Origin: Hybos culiciformis
Taxonomy: Eukaryota > Arthropoda > Insecta > Diptera > Hybotidae
DNA length: 64,000 bases
Assembly (NCBI GenBank): GCA_964007475.1
Contig: OZ023274.1
Location: 35,983,816-36,047,815 of the forward strand
Reading direction: 5' to 3'
Numbering within the stretch: position 1 is the first letter of the stretch; every line of letters starts with the position of its first letter. The notes under the pieces were generated by a model. It saw nothing but the letters and a program-made list of their open reading frames with translations. It had not been told where the DNA came from and made no database searches. A program made the translations under genes and the position numbers. Below, piece by piece: positions 26,801 to 40,600 of this stretch.

Positions 26801-28658
26801 CGATTTTCGTATATTTAATTGGTTTTTTTTAAATAAATTAAAATAAGAAAAAAAAAAAAGAATAAATATTTTGACCATATATTTTTAATTTTATTTTGTT
26901 AACATCTGAAATAAATAATTTTTTATCAATTTCACAGGAAACTTATGAGTGTAGCTATGTATAGCTGTTTGTTGCATCTGTAATGACTACCTAAGTAGTT
27001 CTCTTTAAAAAAAAAAATGTAAATAACAATAAATGTATAGTTTGTTTATCTTTTTTTTTCAAATGAAAACATTAATTTTTTTTTTTACCTATTTAGTCAC
27101 CAATTTTAATTTAATTTTTTTTTTTTTCGTTCACTTTATCTTTCTGTTGTGAATTACTTAGAATCAAAATAAAAATAAATTGAATTTTTATTTTTTTAAA
27201 TTTTATCTACAAAAAAAATGTTTTTTTTTTCTTTATTTAATATTATATATATTTTTTTTCAGATTTTTGTTTATTATTAGATTTTTATTTATTTTTTTTC
27301 AAAAAGATAAACAAATTTAAAACAATAAAACGATGTGCATGATTTTTAAAAATGAATAAAAAAAAAAAATTAAATAAATAAAAGAAAAAAATTTTTTTTT
27401 CCAAATGAAAATACGATAACGAAAAACTATAATGAATGAATTGCATGCATGCACAATTGATGTTAGAACACTAAAAAAGAAAAAAAAAAAAAAAATGGGA
27501 AAAAATAATCAAAGTCATATTTAAAATAAAAAATAAATTTTTTTATTTTATAAAACATTAAGCATATATAGTGATGATGTTTCGCAAAATCCATACAAAT
27601 ATTTTGTAGTGGGGAGACATAAATTTTTAGAATTCCTTTTTTTTTTTTATAAATTAATTTAATAATAAAATAAATATAAAAAATTGTAACAAAATAAAAA
27701 TTCGATAAAGTGAGTTTAATAGTTTTCCACATTATTGAATTTTGAATTTAGATAGTTAATAATATTGTCAATGGCAATATTATTAACTATCAGCAGCAAT
27801 GCAAAGTTAAATTGCAAAAAAAAAAAAATGCATCATAAAAATCGCAGTAAAAAAGTCAATATATTTTTCAATACACTTTTCAACATAATATCGTTGAGTT
27901 TATTAGATCTCATACAATTTCATATTTTCACATCCGATTTTGAACTGATAAAAATAAAAATATAAATAGTTTTATCATAATTTTCTTTAAATTTATTTCA
28001 ATATAATAGTCAGGGAAAATTAGTTTTTGCCCTAACATCATAATAAAAAAACTAACTTGCCATTTACACAGGATGTTTTCGAAGATTAAAATCAAGTTTT
28101 TTTTTTAATGTATTTTCGTAAAAATCTCTGAAATAATTTTCACTGTCCAGATTAAAATCTAGATTTTAGTTTGGATTATAATCTTTTTTTTAATAAAACT
28201 ATTTAAATTTTGAATTTAATTTTAAATTTATATATTAAAAAAATAAAATAAATCAAAAATATTTTTTTTCGTTTTCAGTTTTTCATTTATTTATTTTTTT
28301 ATCTTTGATATTTCTATTTAAAAAAATTTTTTTTTCCATTTTTTTTTTTTTTTTGACAGAAAATAATAAACATTTTAAGCAAGATTTTTAGTCCAGACTA
28401 AAATCAAGATTTTTTCGTTTTATACAACTTTTACTCACACAGTCAAAAAAAAATTTTCATTTTAATCTTCGAAAACATCCTGTGTAAATGGCAAGTAAGT
28501 ATGACCAAACTATATTAAACAAACATTTCTAGAATATTATATTATTTATTGTTAAAAAGAAGAAAAAAATTAAAGTAAAATAAATCAGTGTTATTTTATT
28601 AAAAAAAAAAAAAAGGAACAAGGGTGACTATTATAGGAAAGATTTCCTTTGTCCAAAA

Positions 28659-28689
<31 letters not shown>

Positions 28690-31600
28690 TTAAAAGAATG
28701 AAGAAAGAATTATGCTAAAAATGTTAATTATGCGGGCGAGCATTTCAAATAGATTTTTTTTCCTTCTTCAAACAAAGGACATTAAGGATGTTTGTTAATC
28801 TGGGACATTTAAAAAAGGAAACCGCTTATATTCACACATTGTATATATAAATATAATATACATTGTATACATATATGAAAAAAAAAATTGTTTTAGTTCT
28901 TATATAATTTAATTTTTTTAAATAAATTAATTCACGAATAATGTGGGAACGTGGGAATTTTATTTATTTTTCTATATCTTTCATAATTCACAATATATAT
29001 AAATCTACATTTTACATAAGTACATACATATTCACATTTTCATTTTAAAAATCGTTTGACATAAAAGAATACAAAAATTACTATAATGTTGGTAACATAA
29101 TTGAATTCCAAAATTTCATTTGAGATTATATGTATCTATTTTTGTTTGGCTTTTTTTTATGAAAATTTTAAGTCGCAGTAATATAACCAAATAGTATTCT
29201 GCAACGATAACAATGACATAAGATTGTCAGAAAAGAAAGACTGCACGGAGAGAAATCCAATCAGATATTATGATTATGACGATTGTACATATGCGTAAAG
29301 CAGTCAGAGAACTCAGCTCTTAATAACTAATCATAAACCGTAAATATTAATCATAAACAATGACTAAGGGTAAAAACAATCACTATGACTGCAAAATCAT
29401 AAATCCTGCAACCCAATAATATCGATTTCATTTCTTACGTCTTAAAAGCGAGTAATGGCTGCTATTTTACATAAGAAAATAAAATTTAAGTTTTTTTTAT
29501 TAATTTTTTTTATTTAATTTTTTTTTATTTAATTTTCATTTATTTAATTTTTTTTTATTTTATTTTAATATTTTTTTAATTTATTAAATTTTATTTATTA
29601 TATTTTTATTAAATTTACAATTTTATTTCTTATGTCTTCTTCCGGATTCGAACCTGGGTCTTTAGCATTGCAATCCGCCAACACTACCACTCAGCTACGG
29701 TATTGAAATTTAAAATGTACATAAAATAGAAAATATAAATTTGGTATACACATTTTCTGTGTGGTGTGTTGGCTATTTGTAATGTTAAGGACGCAGGTTC
29801 GAATCCCGAAGAAAGCAAAAAAATTTTGGTTTTTTATTTTTTTTTAGCGAATTACAGAAAATTTCAACTATGTACTATTATTTTAGTAATTAAAGTAAAT
29901 AATCTGAATTTTAATCACCGAAAATAAAATAAAAAGTGAAAAAAAAAAGTTTTTGTATTAATCATAACTTATGACTAGCATGATTAAGCATCATAACTTA
30001 TGATTTCAGGTAAATCATAAGATAATCACGATGTATAACGTAGTAATTATATGCAAAGATTATTCATCTTGCGCGAAGATTTTTAATCATAGGGCTATTT
30101 TTTCGTTATGATTAGGAGTCTATGACTGATATAATCATATTGAATGAAAAGGCATTTCTCTGCGTGTGATTTATGAAAAGTTAATGTTACTACTATAATT
30201 ATATCCTCTATACATAATATTCTTTTGTAATGAACCAATCTACTATATTATGATTGTATGACATAATTCGAACATAATTAGATATTTGTATTGAAGACAA
30301 AATTGAATTTATTAAATTTCAGGCATAGTACTTTGCATAAATTAAAGAAAACTTAAATATTTCATTCAATTCACTTTAAAAGAAAAAGCCGTAATGATCC
30401 CTTTTGAAAAAAAATGAAAATTCAATTTTGCTTGAAGGTTAGAATATTGTATAAAAATATTTATTCGAATAAAGTTCTTTAATAATAAAATAAATAAAAC
30501 TTTTATTTTTACTTTAAGTTAATTTGAAGAAAAAAAAGTATATTTAAAGTATTTTCCGCTTAAGGGCAATACATTTTCATAATTTATAATTTAGAAGATA
30601 TTGTAAAAGCGTTTTTTTTTTTTTTTTTTAATATTTTTGCATATTTATTTTTATTGCCTAGTTAGTAATAGGGCATGTATTTCATTTTCATATCATGCCA
30701 AAAAATAAATTCAATTCCAGCTTTTTAAAAAGTTTATCCAGTTCAGATGTATAAATTTTGACAAATCTGACATTTAGTTTTATTTCAGATATCAAGTTTA
30801 AGTTTTTTAAACAGCTCAAACTAGGCTTATGCAGAATACAAAAAATAATAATTTTTGGAATTTTGTGGGCGTTTTATTTTATCTTATCTCGTATATAGGT
30901 ATTATAAATGTATGTACATATTATGTTTTGAATAATTACGAAAGTATAGTTTTGTTGTCAGTTCCTAAATTTTTTTTTTTTTATGGTAAATTAAATTCTA
31001 TTATTTTATTTAAATATATGTATATTTTAAGCATGTTTGTATTATTATGTGGTCATATGTTCAAATTATTATTTTATCAGAATTTTTATCAGCAATTTTA
31101 TAATACATATTATATTTAAGTATGTAAACCAAATGCAAAAATAAATTAAAGTTATTTTACAATTTTGATAATGCGGTATATGGTAATTTATAATTGGGAA
31201 AATTCAAATAAATTTATAACGAAAAAAAAAAAATGGGCATGAATTGTGAAAAGCATTATATACTGACTCTATAACAAAGCAATTAAAGGTTACCTTAACT
31301 TTAGCTTTTCAAACTTTTTTTTTTTTTTCATTAAACATATTTTTAACTTTACAACTTTGTTTAAAGAAAATATCATAATGTTAACGCAAACTTTTTAATG
31401 GTGAAGTATATAAGTATATAAATATTCTATTTGTTTGTATATTGTACACAATATATGATGATGATGATGTTGATGATGTAAAGATGAATAAAAAATTTTT
31501 TAATTAAAAGCAAGTAAAAATGATGTTAGGAAAGGTTGGATCAAACTAACAAATTGACATAAAAAATTTATATAGTTTTTTGTCAGTTGTACACAAAATA

Positions 31601-34600
31601 AAAACATTAAAAAATTTTTTTTAAAATAAATTAAATTAAATAAAAAAAAATGTTAATGAAACTTTTTGCAAAGAAAAACTAAAGACAAAACAAATCCAGA
31701 TTTCTTGCAAAAGTATATTTTATCGAAGTTATAAATTTACTAATTTTGACACTTGATCTTAATTATATATTTTAATTTACAAATTTTAATCATCAGTCGA
31801 GTAAAAAATGAATTTTATCCTTAATTGTATTTTTTTTTTAGAATAACTCAATATAATTTTTTGACTGACGACGACACGTAAGAATATTATTAATTCATTT
31901 CTTTTATAATTTTTTTTAACTAAAAATAATTTTACCAACTTAACAATTTTGTTAAAATAAAATTAATAAAAATAAATGTGACGAAAGCGAAAGCAACATT
32001 AAAAAAGCTAGAAAAATTCATCTATGGTTTTTTAATTCATAAGAAAAGATTTGTTTTGCCCATACATATGTAGGTTTTCTGATATTATTATTATTATTCT
32101 TTTTTTTTGGTACCTTCCTTGATTTCATTCATTTCATCCGTATATTATGTATGTATGTAATCTGTGGCAATATTGAAAAGGACCTTATATACTGCGATAC
32201 AACTACTATATAGAAAATTAATATCTTTCTGAAGCAGATTTTTTCTGAGAGGATATAGAATTAATAATTTTTTTAATGCCACTTTCATATCTGCTCTTGA
32301 ATTCTCATCTGGACAAAATTTTTAACCCGAAAAATATAGAAACTGGAATTAAATTTATGAACTTCAAGTAGGTGGTGAAGTTAATACAAGAAACATGATT
32401 AATTTTCGTAGATTATTTAAGTAAACCACAATTCAATAGATGCGCCATTAGACTTGGTATACTATTGAATGCAGCCACAGATAATATGATTTTCATCCTT
32501 TGTGAATAATATAATATTTTTCATATCTAGAAATTTCTACATATTATGTGCACATAAATATTTGTCTGTATGTACATACATATATGTATGCACAGAAAGC
32601 AAAAATTAAAAAAATATATCATTCATATTTATATAAATAATTTTTAACATATATATAAATCCAGATCTAAGCTATGTATGGTAATCTCACATGACCCATT
32701 ATTATTTTCTTGAAACAGAAAAAAAAAATAAAATAAATGAAAAATAAAATTGCTTGCGTGGAAAATATGAAAAATTTATGCGATATACAATATAAAAATT
32801 CTGTATTTACTTATATAAATTTTTCTCATAATAATTTTCCATATGTTAACAATTTTTAAAGGAACAAAAATATAATATAAAATATTAAAAAAAAAATATA
32901 TTATGTATGTATATACATATAGATATATATATATTTTTTTAAATTAATATTATTTTCATATTTGTTTTAAAGAGTTATTTTAAACATAAATCATAACAAA
33001 ATGAAGAGGAAAAATTTTTTGTAAATATTAAGGAAAATAAGAAAATTCAAAATTTTCTTTGCATAATTTATGACAAGTTTTCTGAATATTTTATATTGAG
33101 GAAAATCTTCTTTTTTTTTTTAATAAAACTTTGGAAATAAATAAAAAATGTTTTCCCTACATTTTTTTTATTCCTTTTAATAAAATAAATAAATAAATTT
33201 TATATATGGACTTAAAAGACCATCAGAAGAAAAAATAAAAAAACAAATTATCCAAAATCCATTCAAAACTTTTCTTAAAATATGCAAAAATTGTATAACT
33301 TTCATAAATTTAATATGGGAAAAGAAATTGCATTTTTTTATATTAAATTTTATTCAATCAATCATTTTATAAATTTATTTATAGATACTTTATTATATAC
33401 ATAATATATATGATATTTTTTTTTATTATTATTATGGTTGAGAGAAGAAAAATTGATAAACATTTGCCGAGCCAGATTAAAATAATGGAAAATTTGTTTT
33501 TCAAAACTTTATTGATTATAGAAATAATATAGGGCGGGTAGTGTTTGAAATTGAACTATTCGTTCAGGGATTGATGAGAAAATTGAAAATTAAAACAGGA
33601 ATAAAAAATCGAAAGAATTGGACGAAATTCTTTGATGACCAAAAAAATTTGTGTAATGTGATAATTGAAAATAAATGCATGAACCGTATAATCTATAATA
33701 GAAGTGAAATTAAATAACCAAAATTTGTTAGACGCTTGGAATAAAATATACGTTTGTTAGCTTTGAGACACATTTGACAGATTTCTTGTATTCGGCTTTA
33801 TGATTCTATCCTAAAATAAAATTTAATCTTCTTTGTTTAAAAAAAAATAAATAAAAAATTCTTACAATTTAATTTAATTAATTTTTTTTTTTAATTTGGC
33901 GCCTTTTTGTTTCAAACCACAGATATATAATTTCTTTCAAAAGTTTCTTGACAATACTATATTTATCTTAAATATAGAAGAGAGTCTATTTAAATATTTA
34001 TAAATTGATGCGGTTGATGACAACGAAATATTTTAATCAATTAATCAAAGTCAGATACATGAAATTTAGTTAATTTAAGTTGATTTGTTGTAAAAACATC
34101 GTTAAGACAAATAAAAAACTGTTTTTGTGTAAAAAAAAAAAAATATGATGTGACTATCTACCAAATACTAGATAAATTAAATTATAAATATAAATTGAAA
34201 AAAAAAAAATACTGCTGGTGCTGCTCTAAAATCGATAATTGGACGACTGATTTCTAAAACAAATACTACACAGTTTATTCAATAATTTAATGAATCGGTC
34301 AAAAGTGATATAATATATATCTAATTCTATTTTCTTAATATAGCTGACTTGTTTCCTTCACCATTCCGTATTCAATTGGTTTTTTTTTTAATGCTATTCT
34401 ATATAAATCTGATATCTTTATTTGCGTCAGCATTAGCTTTTTTTTTTTTACACATAAAATATATGGCGTATTTAAATAACTAAAAATAATAATTACTGGA
34501 TCACTAAATCAATGTAAGTTAAATTGGGGGGGGGGGACAAAACACTGAAAAAATTAATCGGTTGTATTAAAATTGTTTAGGATTATTTCAGGACTTCAAC

Positions 34601-37600
34601 AAAACGTATGTAGTAGATTTCTGTTTAAACAAAAAAAAAAAAAAATAGAGTGAAAATAAAAGGAAATTCAAAATTAAAAAGAAAATTGGGTTAAAAATAG
34701 AGGAAAACAAGGTTGTGTGTTCCAAAGTTGATAAATAAAACTCACCATATGGCAAAACTGAATTTTTCCGCAATAACACATGATAATTTTTTTTTTCTGT
34801 TTTTTTTTTCGTATTTTCTTTTTTATTTAAAATTTTCCAAAAAAATCTTATCTGATTTTGTTCTTTTCAAAAAAATAAAAATAAACAATTCAATAAATTC
34901 TCAGGAAAATAACAAAAAAAAAAAAAAAAATCATATATATTCAAAGTTCAAAATTTTGTTTTTGCATTTTTGTGTGGTTTTTTTTTATTTTAACTAAAAG
35001 AAATTTCAAACATGCAAAAATTAAGTTCAACTAAGTATTTCAAAAACAATTTGTTCACATTTTTCTTGTTTGCAAATTAAATGAAATAAAAAAAATAAAT
35101 AAATAAAAAGTTATTCGTGAATCATTCTCACCTTGTACATACGTCGTAAATATGTATTTAATATATCGTGTTTTATTTCATATATTTAAAAAAAAAAAAA
35201 CTAAAGTTATTTGACACTTGAAAAATACCAATATTGAGTGGAATATGGTTTATTTAAGGTTATTAAATTTTTATTTGAGCAAAGTATAGTCAGTGAGTGA
35301 ATTTATCGCTGGAAAATATACATTTTCTTATCACTGAAATTCTTATTATGAATAATAAATTTATATTTTTGTCTATGTAGTATATTGTCAAAATGGAAAT
35401 GACAAAACATTGATGATACGGGTGATGATGGGTAAATTCTTTTTTTTGTTGTTTTTAATCTGGCGGATAGTAATTTATGTTAATTAAGTGCAATATGTTT
35501 TTACTTCATGAGAAAACCAACTGTTTTGATATTATTTCAATATGTATAGGAGTCGAATTTAGTAGTATTTTTATTATAGTATACCGGTGTTTTTTTTTTT
35601 TTCTAATTGAAAATATATTTTATTGAAAAAATATGACTTATTGTGATTTATCAATTTTTTTTTAATTTTCTTATTTCACGAACAACTAATTTAAAATTCA
35701 TATGAAATATAGTATCGCATCAGTGAACATAAGTTAGTAGTATGTGTTCCTAACAGACACAGCATCACACATATTAATTTACATTCATAAATATAGGTTA
35801 TATAAAAATATTTATATAATTCTCTAAATATAATCATCCCAAGAATTATTGCCAATGATACGTGTCAATTTAATCATTCTGATGCAAGTCCTATAAAGCT
35901 AAATAAACTTTTTCAATATAATTTTAATTTAAATTCGAAAAAAAAAAATGGAAAAAAATTAAAATAATATGATTAGAATTTCATAAGAAAAAAAAAACCA
36001 GAATTAAAAATTGTTTTATAGTTTCTATATTATACTATCCAGTGGCAGTGTCTTGTTAAAAAAATAATTTTACGAGAATTTATAATTGTCAAATCTGACT
36101 AAAAACCATTCAAAAAACTTTTTAAGGATACTTTTTCTTTTTAATATTAGATTCTTTTATTTTCATATATATTTTTGAAATATATACAAAAAATTTTGAA
36201 TGAACGAAAAACTATTTATAAACTTTCACAACCCCGTTTCAATGCAGCAGGCACATTATTCTATGTTTCACTGGATCAATCATAGATTTCAAAAAAATAA
36301 AAATTATTATTACGCAGATATTAAATATAGTCACTGGGAAAAATTGAATAATAAATTAGAACTTATTTTAAAATCCTAGTTTTAATGAAATTAAAAAAAA
36401 AAAAAAAAAAATTAAAAAAATTTACATTTAAAACACCACCATTCAATTCATAAAATTGGCAAAAATGACCATATCCAGTGTCCAAAATTAAATAATTATC
36501 ATTAACCATTTAATCGTTTAATTTTTTTTTTTAATTTTTTTATTTTTTCAATATTTTTTTTTTATTTATTATTTTTTTTCTAGAATTTTAAATTTTCTTG
36601 TTAACACTTTCGAATGGAGAATAAAAAAAAAAACAAAATGTAAACAAATTTTTTTTTTATTAAAAATTTATTGATGTTTCAGAATTTTATTTTTATTTAT
36701 TTTTTTTTTTTTCTTTAAATCTTAATTTCAAAATCAAACAATCTGTTTGCAATCCACAATAAAATTATAATAAAGAAAAAAAAAATAAAAAAACTAATAA
36801 ATCAACTTTTTTTTTTTAGGATTTTAACTTTTTTTTCACATTAATTTAAAAAAAAAAAAAAATTATTTAGTGTTGAAAAAACATGAATTTTTTGTATGAT
36901 TTCCCACAAACAAAAAAAAATTAATATATTTCCAGAATAAAAAATTACCAATAAATTATTAATAAATTGCAAAAATAAAAAATAAAAAATAAAATTTATA
37001 ATACCTATGTAATTTATTTTTATATAATAAACAATTTAATAAATAACCGAAAAAATAATAATAATAATAATAAAAGAAATATTCAAATAATTGAAAAACA
37101 AAAAATTAAATTAATGAACAACTGAGGAATTTTTTTTTTTTTATTTCGTTTATTTAATACTGAACTTTCTTTTTTTAATTTTTTTTAAATTTAATTTTTT
37201 TTTTTTATTTAATTTTTATGTTTTTTTTTTTTTTTTTTTTGTAACAAGTGCGATGAGCGATGACGAATAAGTACTAAATGGTTTGTATAATAAATTTTTT
37301 TTTTGTCTTGTTGATTTGTTTTTCATATTATTGTTGGTTTTTTTTTTTTTTTTTTGACTACTCAGAATTTTTTTTTTTTTTTTTTCGTACACACAGAGTA
37401 AAAAAAACTGAATAAAAATTGAAAATAAAAAAAAAAAAAAAAGCTTTTAATTTTATTACTAATCAAAAAAATATCTTTGTTATGTACATACAATCTATAT
37501 ATATATACTATATATGTATATCTATGCAATGTTTCTTTAATAATATAAATTTTTGTCGGTCTTGTTGAGAGAAAAATGAGTGAACATTTTATTATTATAC

Positions 37601-40600
37601 CTACTGTTGAATAAATGAGAGAAAAATAATCATCAGATAAACAACAAAATAATGTTTATAAGTAGAGAGCAAGTGTATATATTGTTTTTTTTTTTTTATT
37701 TATTTTTTTTTGCATGTATATTTAAGTATGTATTTTATTTATATCTTATTATAATATTATTATAGATACATTAAATTTATTTTATTTATATATAAAATTA
37801 GTTATAGTTTTGTTTTTTTTTTTTGTTTTTTTTTTTTTTGAAACCGTTAAAATGAAAATTATTTGCAAAAAAAAAAAAAAAGGAAGTATGATAATGCTAA
37901 GTGGGTGGTTTGAGAGCAGCAACAGCAGCAGAAGCAAGCATTGCTAAACAATTTTGTTTTTTTTTTTTTTCATACTTATACCATAATAAAAATGACAATG
38001 ACAGTAGGTATCATTCAATTTTTTTTTTTTATTTTTTTTTTATTTAATTTAATTAATAAAAAATTATGAAAATAAATATATAAAGCTGGATAAAAAAAAA
38101 AAAGTACACTCTATGATGCTGCTGCATTAAATTAATATTATTATAAAATGTCCATATCAGTTAGATGTAAATACTATCTATATGTATTTCTATGTATGCA
38201 ATGCATATATGTATGTACATTCAAAACATGAAATGAAAAATATTATAAAAAAAAATTGCATTCGTTGGCAAAAGTTAAAAAAAAAAAAAAACATAAAATC
38301 TTATGATGTCAAATTATGGAAAAAAGAAATATTCATTTTAGATACTTTCATATCTTTTTTCTTATACATATGTATAATTAAAATGTGTCTGGAAATTAAA
38401 TTAAAATAAAATTCAAGAAAAAATGAATGAATAAAGAAAATTAAATTTAAAAAATATATTAAATTTTTCCGTATTGTTTTTACTGTTCCATATACATATA
38501 TTTTTTTTTAGATACAATTAAATCATTTTTCTTCTTTTTTTTTCAAAAATGTTCATTTTTGTTTTATTTATTTTTATATATATTTTTTTTTTAAATAAAA
38601 ATATAGTCATTCATCAGTTTTGTCATCAATTTATTATTTAGTTTTTATTTTTATTTTTGTTTTGTTGTGGCGGTAATTTAAAAATAGGTCTCATTGCACG
38701 TTTCACGTGAAATTTAAAAGAAATCAGGAATAAATATAGAAAAATATTATACAGAAGGATAGTATAATTTTATTTTTTTGAAAAATACAATATTTTATTT
38801 TTATTATGCATTGTTTTTATTTTAGATATAATTCTGCCAAAAAAAAGAAAAAAAATTATATTGCTTTATGATTAGAGGATCACATTATTTAGACCCAACC
38901 AGTGGCGTACGAAAAATGAAATAATGAGGGAAAACAACAGAACTACGATTGTAGATAATAAATATCCATATCTATCTTTATCTTGTGAAAAATTCTAAAA
39001 GATGGGATTTTTTAAGTAGTAATATACATAATAAGTAACAATTACTTAAAAAACAATTTAAGTTTATTTATATATTAATTGAATCTTATTTGTTTTTCAA
39101 AAGAAATTTGTTTGATCAAAAATAATTTGTTTAATCATAAATTCACCGTACCTTTAAATGATGATACGAAACAAAATTCATAACACAGGAATGCCAAACT
39201 CAGACTTAAAAATATTATTAAATTATCATATTTTACTCATATTTATTATTTAAATAATTTTCCATTAACTATGATAGGCGGAGGGAGGGTTAAACGCCGA
39301 GTAACCCCTACTTCCATACGTCACTGGACCTAATATGATACGTATATGTAGAGGAGATAAATTTATAATGTAAAAAATATATTTAAATGTGCATTTATAT
39401 TTCGATCGTTTTTTTAAAGATGGAATTTTAATTATGTAGACATTATAAAGAAATTCGAAATCGTTAACACAGTGCTGCAAAGAACTTTATATATAGTATG
39501 CTTCAATAATTGAAAATATAGTACCATTGAATTTCTGTTAGCGTTACAATCAAATTAATATAATTTTAACATTATTATTCAATCAATCTAAAGTCCTTCG
39601 AATTTCTAACTAAATTCCTTGTCCCAGCTTATTTTTCAATCCTTCGAATTTCTAACGATTTTAATTTTATGCGAACTTATTCTAACCTTAACAAAAATTA
39701 TTTTATGAAAGCGATAGAAAAAAATGGAATTATTTTCTTCCATTAATCATATATGAAATTGCCTATATCTCTATTAAAATCTTAAATTGGGACCCAAGTT
39801 CCAAGAAATAGATTCAATCCATTGAAGACATCGATTGATAAGTTGTTGGTGCAAGTAAATTTTGAGGAATTTTTATTCCAGCTTAGAATGACTAAAATAT
39901 TTTAATTTTAGAAAAAAATATCTTTTAAAAAAATCTGTATATAAATTAAATCTACTAATAGATAAAAATTAAGAAAAAAAAGGAGCACAAAAAACCATAA
40001 ATCACTTGGAATTTTTTTTCTTTCTTTTTTTAAATGTATGAATTATTATTAAGTTATTTTATGTTGTAATTTTAATGTTTTTTATTATATTAAAAAAAAT
40101 AAAAAATTATAAGTATCCATAATTGAAACGATTTAAAAAAGTTTGTTATAATTTTTTTTTTTTTTTATAACATCAATTTATTATGTGTGCTTCATAATCT
40201 TGAAAAAAAAAAATAAAAATTATGTAGTAAAATATTGAATAAGAATATTAATGTTGTTCAGCCATATAAATATTATGTTGCATAAAGAGAACAAAAAAAA
40301 ATTAACTTAAGTCTTTAATGAAGAGCTAATTTAAATCTGTAAGCTATTAAATTCTTTGGCTGCCTTAAGTTTAATTGAATAAGTCGGGGAAGAACATATT
40401 TTCTTTTATTATTCGTTTCATAAATAATAATGATTATATCTAAAAATTAGATCTAAAAACTTTCGAGGTATACCCAATGAATCTACGCATATAGAATTAG
40501 GAATTAACACTAAGAGAGTATCAGCGAGCAAATAAACTAGATCTTTAAGTATCTCAATCATTTTCAATGGTTTTGTTAACACTTAGACGTATATGATATA

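Larger units (their letters stand above)
29243..30168. mobile_element. Inverted-repeat element carrying two divergent tRNA-like modules
   Basis: The termini read CACGGAGAGAAATCC (left) and, in complement, CACGCAGAGAAATGCC (right). Further inside, both halves carry clusters of ATCATAA/TTATGATT words in opposite orientation. The centre has two copies of a tRNA-like sequence facing outward (minus near 29632-29703, plus near 29761-29815), so the whole is an imperfect palindrome of about 0.93 kb. No target duplication is evident. It looks like a non-autonomous DNA element or a pair of SINE-like units joined head to head. Confidence 0.6.

Noticed and set aside
29632..29703. Functional tRNA gene
   Set aside because: The A and B boxes are present, but the acceptor stem does not form and the unit is duplicated in inverted orientation inside a repeat element.
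30829..31119. 96-codon plus-strand frame with apparent hydrophobic segments
   Set aside because: Hydrophobicity follows from T-rich composition. No family resemblance, no splice context, and it lies in a shep intron on the opposite strand.
37914..37960. Possible small minus-strand exon encoding [14 protein letters not shown]
   Set aside because: It arises from an interrupted trinucleotide repeat, ends in a stop within 15 codons, and has no plausible donor.
39265..39480. 71-codon minus-strand frame
   Set aside because: It spans the right end of the hAT MITE at 38.9-39.3 kb and has no conserved sequence.
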